A DNA stretch of 64,000 nucleotides. Origin: Ostrinia nubilalis. Lineage: Eukaryota > Arthropoda > Insecta > Lepidoptera > Crambidae. The translations under genes were made by a program, and so were the position numbers. Below, in pieces: positions 1 through 10,551 of this stretch (the stretch's first letter is position 1; each line of letters starts with the position of its first letter). The notes under the pieces were generated by a model. It saw nothing but the letters and a program-made list of their open reading frames with translations. It did no database searches and was not told the DNA's origin. The stretch spans positions 7,130,001 through 7,194,000 of the forward strand of contig NC_087096.1 of NCBI RefSeq assembly GCF_963855985.1. The letters run 5' to 3'.

Positions 1-11
1 AACCTTATTCC

Positions 12-1444
12 AATGAGGATCAGTACTGTTGTAGAAAATTCAATAAAACTAGTATCTACGTTAATCTTTAAGACATAAGAAAGATATATCTTTTTGAATT
101 ATCCAAATCGGACCATTACTTACGAAGATATTAAGTAATAAACATAGGCCGTTTTTGCCGCTAAAAGTCAACGTACGCAGGGCCGCGTGACGTCACTATA
201 TCCGAATCGAGCGCAGCCGGCGTACTATTGGGATGGAAAATATTTTTTTCCAGCTAAACTATCAGTTTTAGAAAAAAACTTTTAATAACATTTATTCATC
301 AAAATAAAGTAACCTATCGACCAGTAATTTTTAAAAATAAAAATTGTGAAAAATAAGTATCGCTATGTCCAAAAACCACATTTTCATAGGATTCGATGCA
401 ATGCGGAGACGCGGTTGGGGTGAGTGTAACTTAATGATTGTTTGTATTGAACATAGTAATAATAATACATAATATGATGCTAATACCCAGTTTCTGGCCT
501 GGGGGGGGATAAGTCATACCCAGCTTATAGCCTGGGGGGAGGGGCAAGCCTTACCCAGCTTCTGGCCTTGGTGGGAGGGGGGGAGAGGCAAGTCATACCC
601 AGTTTCTGGCCTGGGGGGGGGGGGGGGGGGTAAGTCATACCCAGCTTCTGGCCGAGGGGGAGTCATACCTAGCTTATGCTTATGGACTGGGGGAAGGGGC
701 TAGCCTTACCCAGCTTCTGGCCTGGGGGAGGGGGGGTCAAGTCATAACCAGGAGGGAGCAGCTGTCCTTTCCTGCAGCAGCAGGCCCGCCCATGGGAACG
801 GCGAATAGATAGGTAGGTACGTAGGTTTAACTCAGAAAAACTAAATAACAGGTAGGTATTGCGTGTACATCGAAATGATCTTCATAGCAATGTCTTGTAG
901 CCTAGGCAGAGTGTATCTGCCTCAGCTTTACCTTATTGTTAGAAGTAAATAAATTAATACTTATACATTTTTATATTTTACTTGGAAGAAGATATGACTC
1001 TAATAACAACACTTATGAACACTTTATTTGAATAAATCGCCAAATATACCACCGCGGAGACCCCAATCGCGTCTCTGCGTTCCATAGAATCGTATGAGCG
1101 TATAGATTTATTGCGTTATTTTTCACAATTTCTATTTTTAAAAATTACCTATCGATAGCTTACTTTATTCTGATGAATAAATGTCATTACAAGTTTTTCT
1201 CTAAAACTGATAGTTTGGCTAGAAAAAAATATTTTCTATCCACGCAGTACGCCGGCAGCGTTCGGATCGGATATAGTGACGTCATCGTCCCCGCGGCGCG
1301 CCGGGCGGTCAGTGAACTTTTTTAGTAATTTGGCCATAACTTCGTCAATTTTTGTCGTAGAACAAAAATTTTTGGACTGTGTATTAAGGATTTCTTAGCC
1401 CTATAAATCTGCATTCACAGCTAAAAATCGAAATGATCCTCATT
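12..1444 (+). mobile_element. Non-autonomous foldback DNA element with G-rich core, copy 1
   Basis: The ends are an 11-bp terminal inverted repeat, AATGAGGATCA and its complement. Long subterminal inverted repeats follow, about 160-430 against about 1,060-1,300, imperfect but easily aligned. The core at about 486-750 is a tandem array of units reading 'cccagcttctggcctgggggg' separated by 'aagtcatac', giving many G-runs of 5-18 bases. A second copy in the opposite orientation lies at 43,814-45,155. No transposase ORF is visible, and the target duplication is unclear, so the superfamily is not assigned. Confidence 0.8.
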
Positions 1445-4382
1445 GTAACAAAGACGGTTGCCAACTTTTTGCCTACTTTGGATGTCACAAATTTTCTGAC
1501 GCTGACTGTACAGTTTACTCTTCTGATTCGAATTAATTTTACGGCAAAACTTCATTGCCTTGACTTCCAAAATAGCAAATTAGTCTACGAAAATAGAAAC
1601 TTCATGTACGATTTATGGTTCGGCGAAGGTTTTTGTGGTCGAATTTTAATATTTTTAACAGTTATTAATGTGTTTTCGCTAATTACAATATGTTTACGTG
1701 CATTTTAAAATTATGCATAACAAATAAGGTGTGATTGGTTTGGCTATTGAAGATGAAGAATATGATCCTAAGATGAGTAAATTACTAGCGTACCTACTTG
1801 GAACATGGAATTTCTTCTATTTACCTACTGATTTTCAAAGATCAGGAGTCCAAATTCTATGACATAATGAGTTGAGCTTTTTAGACTATCCCGAAGCGTT
1901 AGGTATAATTTTGGTTCGAGTAGAGTAGGTATCCCGTAAAATGTTTTGTAAGGAAAATTTTTAAGTATCAGAAGATACCTAATCAGAAATAAAAGCGAGC
2001 TCAAGAATCTGTGCTATTTAGCTAAATGATCTTAGAAAATAAGGACCTAACATGGTTTTAGTGATAAAAATCGGATCACAATTTAATCACGGAATAATAA
2101 TTGAGTTATTTATAGTGTCGTGCGAAATATCACAATTGCTTTATTGTCATCATCGTGGCATTATTTCACCTTTTGCAAAACATGTGACGTGATAGCCAGC
2201 TTAGGAAGGCTTCCTTTATTTTATATACAAAGGCATACAAATACACTATAGAACCTGCCACACATCAAACTGTAAATTTTCGATGCAAAATCGTACGTAT
2301 TACAACTAAATAAGATGGTACATTGTTAAGCTTGGTATGCAGTCGTCTGTTAATTGAAATTTCCGTGAATAATTTATGTATGTCAGACGAATAATTTACA
2401 TTTAATAAGGTAAATAGATAGGCAAACATCGCGAGATGTTGTTAGTTGTTGGTTGTTGCCATCGGAATGGTATCCAAAGGATCCTGTGACCAGTCGTGAC
2501 TCTATGATTTTCACCAGTTAATGTGTTTTTCGTTCGAATATTTTAGCGATATCATTGATATCTTTGCATCCGTTATGTATATTTCAAATAGTTAATATTT
2601 TTTCGTTGACAACAACTCACCTAATGTTAAAAGTAGATAGATGTGTTAATGTTGTCTCGGATGGTATAAAGGTTCCCAGTGCCTATTCACTCCTGGCTTA
2701 CTGTGGCCTACTGTGGTCTAAGTACCACTGCAAGAATCATAATAACTGTCAATTTGTAAACAACACGTGAACTCGATTACACGGGGATTCCTCGCGGTGA
2801 GGCATTTGTATTCGTGAATAGGCTCTTTTGTTCGCGGATAACGAACTCTGATCGAACAATTTCCGCGAGTGATCGAATGAAATCGATTCGAATAGCGATT
2901 GATTAGTACACTGAAAAAAATGTTGGTATTCATTAACTCAAGTTTTAAGCAGTGACTTGCGCTCTGGATGTTATTTACATCGAAACTGGTAACAAAGATT
3001 AACTTAATAGGTATTGAGAGAAGTGTAATTTTCCTGATTCGTAACAAACACTATACCAAAAGTAGCAGTTTTCCCCTTTATCACTGTACTAGCGGCCGCC
3101 CGCGACTTCGTACATGTGGATCCTGTTTTACCCCCTTAGGGGTTGAATTTTGCAAAATCCCGTCTTATTGAGCGCCTACGTTCAAAATTTGAGACTCCTA
3201 GCAAGTGCTAAAAGTGCTAAAAGTGTAAAAGCGAAAGGTCACTGACTCTCATCACGAAATCTCAGAAACTACAAGACCTTTCGCTTTTATAAGAATTTGA
3301 TTTTTTATAAGATTTTGATTTAAAGCGGAATTAAGAAAATTTCTAAAAGAAAAAATGTATGAAATATATCTAGGTAGTTATTTGTAAATTGAACACGTCA
3401 TACTATAGTCTAGTAATTGAAAATCAAATCGATTGAAAACCTGGCGAAAGTGTCAAGGTTAGCACACAGTTTAGTAACCAACTAGGTATCCGGTACTCCG
3501 GTGGCGACTGTTGGCGCCGGCGGAAAAACTTATTTCCTCATTCTAAAATTAAATTGTGCCGTCCCTCGCCACGGTGAGATCGCTTGGGAAAAAATGGTTT
3601 TATTATATTTTTTTGTTTGTTCAAGCGAGACTATTTCCGTGCGTTATTTTCAAGATTTTTCAGGTAATATTTATTACGTTCCATATAATGATAGTAACCC
3701 AAGTTCTTCTTTCATTTTAATAATAAAACACAGAGCTATAAACCTTTTAAACTTAATGAGAGGACAATGATTAAAATGTAGAGATGTCATCCTAAGGAAT
3801 AGCCAAAGACTGACTATTGTAGAAAGATTGAAAATAATTAGGCATTAGTAACTCCAATGGTAATTGCACGAACCATCGATTAAGGTTTATTTATAGACAT
3901 CTTTCTAATTTGTTTTAATCCCTTTACACTTGGCTGGTTTGAAACAGATGTTGTTAAGCAAGTAACATAATAGATATAACTACGAGTATTTGAAAACGAC
4001 TCGCTTATTAACAACATTCTTTGCGATGTCAATTAATTAATTTCATGCATTAAACATCTATATCGCCGTGTAGAATGTAATTAAGAATAAGTATTACCAT
4101 TATTAATAATCAGTGTTGAACATAATAAAAATAAATAAAGTTTAATCGATTAAGTGCTGAATTAAATGCTTCCTCATTGAAGTAATGCTTTTATGCAGTA
4201 CCACTACTCAGAACATCAAAACTCTTTAAGGTTCTAAAAGGGAAATTCTAAAACATCCTGCTATTTTAGATGCCATATTAGCTTTGTAAAATTATACGTA
4301 GGTCGACGACGTGGTTCTATCTACACAGGATCTCACAACTTATGACGACGAACGAGTTTTTGGACCAGAGACGTGTATGTAT
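1445..4382. other. Repeat-rich intergenic stretch, no gene seen
   Basis: AT-rich sequence with no exon-like ORF on either strand. It contains a short LINE 3'-end-like piece near 2,665-2,725 ('agtgcctattcactcctggc'), a degraded Lep1-type Helitron end at about 3,083-3,160 ('gcggccgcccgcgacttcgt') and a small inverted repeat around 3,226-3,290 (AAAAGCGAAAGGTC and its complement). The open frames here lack codon bias, splice context and recognisable protein motifs. Confidence 0.6.
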
Positions 4383-4384
4383 TA

Positions 4385-5004
4385 GGGTGGTCCTTATTTT
4401 TGGACTTTTGAATTCTCCCCGGGGCACTTTCTCATTCGATTATATACCTCTAAATATGAAATTAGCATTTTTTTTTTTTTTGGTTAAGATTTAGAGGTCG
4501 CTACCAGCTGTCAAAATATTTACAAAAAGCTTTGAAGATCTTAAATCATGGTTTCATAAATGTTTTATTTAAGTGTTTATATCACATTTTAGGTGCAAAT
4601 GAACATCGCATAGATAGAATAGACAATCGCTTCTTGTCCCCTTCTCCCCTCAACCCCTCTTCTGTACCGACCATGGTACCGACGCGTCGAGATACTAACA
4701 AGTAAACACTTATCTCTTAAAAATAATTGATTCAAATAATGTACATTGTACATAATATCTTAGTTCATAGCAACAACAATAATTTTGTAATATTTTTATT
4801 TGGCTTTGGCTAAAAATAAATGAATCTAACAAATATAGATTTTGTGTTTTTACTTAAAATTCAAACCTTGGTAGCGACCCCTAAATGTCTTTTAAAAATT
4901 AAAAAAAAAATAATGAAAGACTTTCATATGGTATATATTCAAATTACGTGGTGCCCCGCAAAATATAAGAAAAAATTTTTTTTTCGTAGGAATAAGGACC
5001 ACCC
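4385..5004. mobile_element. TA-flanked MITE, GGGTGGTCCTTATT ends
   Basis: The terminal inverted repeats GGGTGGTCCTTATT and AATAAGGACCACCC are each flanked by TA (4,383-4,384 and 5,005-5,006), as expected for a Tc1/mariner-type non-autonomous element. Internal complementarity continues with 'agaggtcgctacca' near 4,491 against 'tggtagcgacccct' near 4,869. About 620 bp, AT-rich, no transposase. Confidence 0.75.
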
Positions 5005-5006
5005 TA

Positions 5007-7530
5007 GTATGTATGTTACTAACTCTACAGACTTGGTCAATTTGGTCAAGTTTCTTAAAATCTGACTGTCTCACTTACATTTTTTAAGACAGTTTAAATT
5101 TTCTTCATATTTTATTGAAAACGATAACTACATAAATTCCAGCCAGCTTACCTAATTCCTTACATTGTAACATTCGAGTAATAAAATAAAAATCCTCCAA
5201 TGACCCGACTCTATATGGAAAGTGCACCGGCCTCTTATCTGCTAGTTAATAAGGCTAAGATCTTTCAGATTTAATTAAAATATTCCTAATAATTTGGTAC
5301 TGTGTTTATTTATTATGATAATGTAAAGGAAAACAAAACTTTAACTGTAATTTTCAGAATTTACCTAACATAAAAACTACACAGATGTACCTAATTAAAT
5401 TACTTTGGATAGGTGTCGTCGACTTACTTATATTTTTTTTTATTTAAGAAGAGAATCATTAGTATTTAAAACCAACCTGGTAAATGGTTAGGTGACTGAA
5501 ATAAATCACTTTATAGAAAGTTTTTGGTAATTTTATAATAGTTACTTATACACTCGACATCAAATAAATCGCACCTCCCGCGACAAGCACTTTCAAACGT
5601 ATGCATCCACACTTCCCACCAATATTGGCACCATTTAAAAGCCTAGTTCTAAACTTTATTTCATTAAAGTAAAGGTTTTTACCCCAAAAATGTGTCTTTA
5701 GAAGGATCCAGAGTCACTTGTTCAAAAAATAGGTAGTTACGCTTGAGTCAATTTTTATGGCTATGAAACTGTTAAGTTGGGATTAATCGCTATCCATCTG
5801 TTAAAGAAGACACGTGTGATCATTATTTGGTTTTATAACCATAGGTCTAATTGATCCCAGAGGTGAGCCCAAAGTGAGGTCCTTTTTCAAGTCACATTTA
5901 TGGTATAATTATGTTAATCATTTATTAAGAAATTAAATGTGTTTTTCTTTAAGGATATTTATTGTGCTTTCAAATAACACCAATATTGTTGGGGCACCAT
6001 GACTGTGTCAGAAGAAAATGTTTAAAGTTCGCGTCGCGGAAGGTGCAGTTTATTTGATGTTGAGTATGTTTTGATGAATATGTTACAGTCAAAACTAATA
6101 ATCGGTCAAAACCATTTTTGACTGGAAAATTCATTCAAAAGTTGTTTTGACGGTGTGAATCAGTTAAAATCTCTTTTGACTGATTTTATAGTTAAAAGTA
6201 GTTTTTACCGATTAATTATGTGTTATGACTGTAACAGATACATCGATTATTTTAACTGTTTTCTCTCATTAATCCTTTTATTTCTTCAGTGATTGATGTC
6301 TTCGCCTTAAATGAAGCCTGCATTCGTTTGCGATGGAACTTTTGCGCTTGGCACACTTCTCTCATCGTTAATACTGTCACTTGTGTATATGTTATCGCAC
6401 AATGTTTACATATTTTACCTCAGTATTTTACTTGCTTAATACGAAGGGCTTTAACTTTAGTTCAAGGTAAATTGCTTATTTAGTAGTCGCAGAAAATGTT
6501 GAATTATGCTTCATTTGCAAATTGTTAAACTGGGTTACTGTGTCAATAAGATTATTGGTTACGATGTGATTAGCGGTTAAATTAACATTTTCATATACCT
6601 AAATCTAATAAAATTTTAATGTCATGCGGGCTGTCATTGCTAGCTAAGGTTTAATTTAAATTCCTTCAGTTCAGTGCACTTTATTAGGTACTCGATTTTG
6701 TAAATCGGTTATTCGATTATTCGCATATGAAACACTCAAAATCAACCTTACGATTGGTATACTCCAAAAACCCGCTAATCAAGGCTCGTCATTTCTTAAT
6801 ACTTAATACGAACTATAGTCGATATTTTACATTATTTGTAACTTTCCCTTAGGTAGATAATAAGCACATCTACCGTTAGGTCATCTGTTTACTTACCAAA
6901 AGTACATAATTTATGAGTCATGAGACAAACAATGACAATAACAAATACATTAAAAAACAAGTACCTACAATGCGGAATTTATGTTTCATAATGTGCAATT
7001 ATTTGCATTTGCCAAAAATAAGGCTCACTGATCAAATACCGAACTTCCTTTAATAGTATATTAAAAATAGGCCAGTCCAGTCGTAGTCCATTCAGAACAA
7101 AAAAAAATTCCGTGTGGCTCAGCTATGGTTTTGCTCAGCCATATGCCGTAAGAACAACGACCTGTGTCATCTGTGCACTTGACCCCATAACTTAAGTATC
7201 ATACACCTGAAAATTTACCTTGAATCATTATTTAGCTATCTTTAACGCACATCGCGTGGCGCATCATTATCAGTGGTGTGATAACAGATTTATTTACCCA
7301 AACTATTTGTTGTTACGGATGATTAAATACTTACATAAACTCGTAATATACTTTTTTTTCTTTATTTGGGTTTATTTTCGATGTATAATGGTTTTTTTGA
7401 AATACCTAAGTGTATTTGTAACTTGTTTTTAATGGTCTTGTAAGAAATAAAAGTATACCTACCGAATGAGCTACTATTAATAGGATACTATTTTCTGAAA
7501 ACATAAATAACTGAACTTTTCGCTTAAAAT
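5007..7530. other. Intergenic stretch, no gene seen
   Basis: AT-rich sequence without a supportable gene. One small MITE lies at 6,082-6,235. The frames present translate to low-complexity hydrophobic strings typical of non-coding AT-rich DNA. Confidence 0.55.
6082..6235. mobile_element. Small MITE with GTTACAGTC ends
   Basis: The inverted ends GTTACAGTC and GACTGTAAC are reinforced internally by 'aataatcggt' against 'accgattaatt'. About 154 bp, non-coding. Superfamily not assigned. Confidence 0.55.
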
Positions 7531-7533
7531 CTT

Positions 7534-7655
7534 TCATCATCAGCAGCTCTTTACAGTCCACTGCTGGACTATGAGCATCCTCCACTATAGTGGAGGGTTT
7601 TGACATAATCCCCTCGCTTGGCAGGTGGATTGGAGATCGCAGTTTAAACGATTGA
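7534..7655 (-). repeat. RTE-like LINE 3'-end fragment
   Basis: Contains 'catcatcagcagctctttacagtccactgctggac', the reverse complement of the familiar lepidopteran LINE tail in which 'gcagtggac' is followed by 'tgatgatgatga'. Only the 3' end is present, so it is a dead fragment. Confidence 0.5.
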
Positions 7656-7893
7656 TGTTTTCCAGAAAGCGCTACTGCCCGTTCTCTAAAATCTTAAGTA
7701 AGAAAAATTAAGTGCGCTCTACCTTATGAAACCTACTAAACTAGAAAGATGTTAAGATCTGATGTTCTTTGTTATTCGTCAAACTAAAGTTTTTTTGTAT
7801 CTAATGTTCGAATTGAGATTCGTGTAAATAAAAAACGTCGTCTAAGGAGTTTAAATCCTACGGGTATAAATAAATATATAGGTATTTTAGAGA

Positions 7894-8034
7894 CTAAACA
7901 CTACCTCTTCTTGAAAAACTTCCATCGTTTTGTTCTCTCAACAGGGGTGTCCATTCAGCAACAGGATCCGCCTCCGTCTTCTGCACTACATTAAGTATTG
8001 ATTTTCCCGCCAAAACTTTCTGCAGCACATTCAT
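7894..8034 (-). CDS. Doubtful first exon or short ORF (46 codons)
   Basis: Reading leftwards from the ATG at 8,034 gives a short frame starting MNVLQKVLAGKSILNVVQ and continuing through ADPVAEWTPLLREQ. Its composition is more protein-like than the surrounding AT-rich frames. It either stops at 7,894 or, more interestingly, splices at a possible donor after 7,905 (AAGAG then GTAGTG), which would make it a 130-nt first exon in phase 1. I found no convincing second exon between 1 and 7,900, so the rest would lie off the left edge or the frame is fortuitous. Function not recognised. Confidence 0.25.
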   Translation of the reverse strand: MNVLQKVLAGKSILNVVQKTEADPVAEWTPLLREQNDGSFSRRGSV

Positions 8035-8919
8035 TTTGGTTTCTTTCTATAATATATTTTTATAAACAAAGATGTCTTGTATTTAATTTTAATGTTTTTA
8101 TATGCAGACATTCCACGGCACCGTATCACCAACCGCACTCGCGACTGACCGAGAAGTTATACTTATGAAATTAATTGTGTGTTTACTGATAAAATGCTAG
8201 CAATAATTAATTGGGTAATTCTCAAGCAAACAACTACATTTACGAGTTACGTTGTAATGAGATATTTTTTTGTATAAATCCGGTTAACGTGATAGTTTGT
8301 AAATCAACAAGAAATAGTGATTAATTTCACCTTAAAAACAAACAATAAATAATGTCACTAAAGAAATATGGATAGGTACAGACGACAGCATATCAAGAAA
8401 GCATCTTATCTGTTGTTGTGCTATCGACTGTACTCTAATTCCATCAGTACCTACCTACCTAATTATTTACATAATTTACTGTTAATTGCTTTTTACTCCT
8501 AGCATGGACCAAACTGTAGATGCCAACGTGAAATTATAACTCCGTCAGTTTATAATATAACACGTGAGATTGTAAACAACAGATTATAATCTGACGAAAT
8601 TCAAAATTTTGTCAAAAGTGACAGAAACAAAGGATGCCTCATGTCAAAATTGTAATTCTAATTTGGAAAAATACCAGAATCTCCCAGCTATGTCCTACAT
8701 CCGTAACGGCCGTAAGCCTTAACGTTTATTTACTAGCGGAAAAATACTTAGCACTGAACATTATCGGTTGTCAACAAACGCGATAATACTGCTTGCTTCA
8801 CAACCAAAACACTACAATTGATACGTATCTACTGTACGACGAAAGAACTGGGAATCCTTACAAATGTCAATTATTAACAGTTTAAAAGTAGGTTATTGAT
8901 TTTTGCGTAAAAGCACAGA

Positions 8920-9610
8920 ATAAAAATAAGTACTACGTACAGAAGTTTTACTTCGCAAAGGTATTTAAAAAAATGTATGCTCAATGTCATTAACAATATG
9001 GTGTAAATTAGCCTGCCTCAAGAGTCAAGCACCATTTTGTTGACAAACGTCAGTGATCGGCACTGCGCCGAAGCTATAGGGCTGACTTCGGTAAAATGAT
9101 GTGACGTGAGGTGCCAAACTGCGGAAAATGGCGGAGGAAATACATGATTCATACTTAACTCCACGGAATCCATGAAAAATCAATAGAACTAAAACACCCA
9201 CTTTCTATTGATAACTATGTCAATTTTCACTCGACATTGGCAGAAATAAACCTCCCAGAAAGGTTTGGTTGCCATTAAAAAAAAAAAATTCAAAAAAAAA
9301 AAATACATGATTTAGCATGAATTATCATGAATAATATTAACTACTTATTTACCTCTCAGTGTCTTGAGGCAGCTTAAAAAAGTACATTCTGGGTTTTTAT
9401 TATTATTTAGGCAGTTAAATACTGCACAGTATTTAGTACACCATTTTCTTTATTTTCTTCCATCATACACAAGAATACGCGTGCGTGAGTCAATGTTCGC
9501 TCGTATGTGAGGCCTTGTCGAATAGTACCCTGTAGGTGGGCCATCGTGCGTGTTTTGTTTTCGATGTAAACTCGCGGAGATGAACAGGCCTGGTAAAAGG
9601 CAAGAATTGG
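8920..9610 (+). repeat. Left arm of a large interrupted inverted repeat
   Basis: This ~690-bp segment reappears as its reverse complement in two pieces: 8,920-9,085 matches 13,310-13,485, and 9,083-9,149 plus 9,301-9,610 match 10,810-11,170. Shared strings include 'aagtactacgtacagaag', 'gtatgctcaatgtcat', 'ctctcagtgtctt' and 'ctcgcggagatgaacaggcc'. It is therefore one of two opposed copies of an unclassified repeat. Exon 1 of the first receptor gene lies between the arms. Confidence 0.75.
9150..9300 (+). mobile_element. Processed retrocopy with poly(A) and 12-bp target duplication
   Basis: The insert is flanked by perfect direct repeats AAATACATGATT (9,138-9,149 and 9,301-9,312). It ends in an interrupted A-tract, and an AATAAA signal at 9,245-9,250 lies about 27 bases before the A-tract. 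The opposite inverted-repeat arm (near 11,095) has no insert at this site. These are hallmarks of LINE-mediated retroposition of a polyadenylated transcript. The parent gene is not recognisable; what remains looks like 3' UTR. Confidence 0.75.
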
Positions 9611-9725
9611 CCTAGTCATCTTCAGTTATTTGTTTGTTATACATATGATTCAGGAAATGATCTTATTATCTACATGAACTTTGATTTATAAAATAACTGA
9701 TTGCATAAATGAATAACCTACGAGT

Positions 9726-9912
9726 CGTCAGAGTGGTCGTGGTTGCGCTGACGAGATACATGTTGGGGTGATGTCATCTCCGAGGGTAGCTCTCCTGGCG
9801 ATGTGCTTCCATTTGTGACGGTTAGAGGCGTCGCGAGTACATTGGACCATGGTGGACTCAGTAGCCTTTGTGATGGCGTCTATCCAGCGGGTTGGCGATC
9901 GTCCTACCTAAC
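9726..9912. mobile_element. Retroposed fragment with 12-bp target duplication
   Basis: A ~187-bp insert is bounded by direct repeats TAACCTACGAGT at 9,714-9,725 and 9,913-9,924. The interior is GC-richer than its flanks ('gtagctctcctggcgatgtg', 'ggcgtctatccagcgggttgg') and looks like part of a LINE coding region or SINE. No poly(A) is visible. The source element is not identified. Confidence 0.55.
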
Positions 9913-10064
9913 GTAACCTACGAGTAAACTGCTAAAAACTCGCGGCTTCGTCCTCGTGGATTTCGTTATGTCAATAACAGCCTTATGTAACGTTTGTGAT
10001 CTAAAAAAACCTTATTTCTTACAAAGATCTAAACTTACACAGGTTCAATCCACAGGATTGTCGT

Positions 10065-10268
10065 CAGGGCCGGATCTACCTATGGGCTGATTGGGCTGCA
10101 GCCCAGGGCCCCGGGGTTACAAGGGGCCCCCAAATCCCGCTAAATAGTAGGCCATAATTTGAAAAAAAAAATAGTTGTCTGTAAAGTCGGTTTACGGACG
10201 ATATTTTTACGTGACAACGTCATAAGAAGTTTCAGCCCAGGGCCCCACAAATTCACGATCCGGCCCTG
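10065..10268. mobile_element. hAT-type MITE, CAGGGCCGGATC ends
   Basis: Perfect 12-bp terminal inverted repeats CAGGGCCGGATC and GATCCGGCCCTG are flanked by a perfect 8-bp target duplication, ATTGTCGT, at 10,057-10,064 and 10,269-10,276. Eight-base duplications and a CAGGG start are typical of the hAT superfamily. The 204-bp element is non-coding, and subterminal 'cagcccagggcccc' motifs occur at both ends. It lies just upstream of the first receptor gene's start. Confidence 0.88.
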
Positions 10269-10551
10269 ATTGTCGTAGATGAATCTTGAAGTATAAAAAA
10301 AAGGTAGAGACAGCTCTACTTACTCCAAAGTTCGTATTTTTAGCAGTAGGTATACCTACTCAGACTTTAGCTTTTTATTCGAAGATAGTCAAAGCAATTT
10401 CTTTTGTAGACATGCTCAAAAATGTATGAGAGCTATTTGTTCGAAACGCCTAAATTGCTGTAGGTACGATCTTTTTCTGAACAAACAAATTTTGAATTCG
10501 CGATTTCGTTCTTGCATAGCCAATTTCCATTCTTCAACTATACCGCCCACC

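Noticed and set aside
486..760. CRISPR-like array of regularly spaced repeats
   Set aside because: The units are adjacent variants of one degenerate G-rich minisatellite without unique spacers, inside a transposon in a eukaryotic genome.
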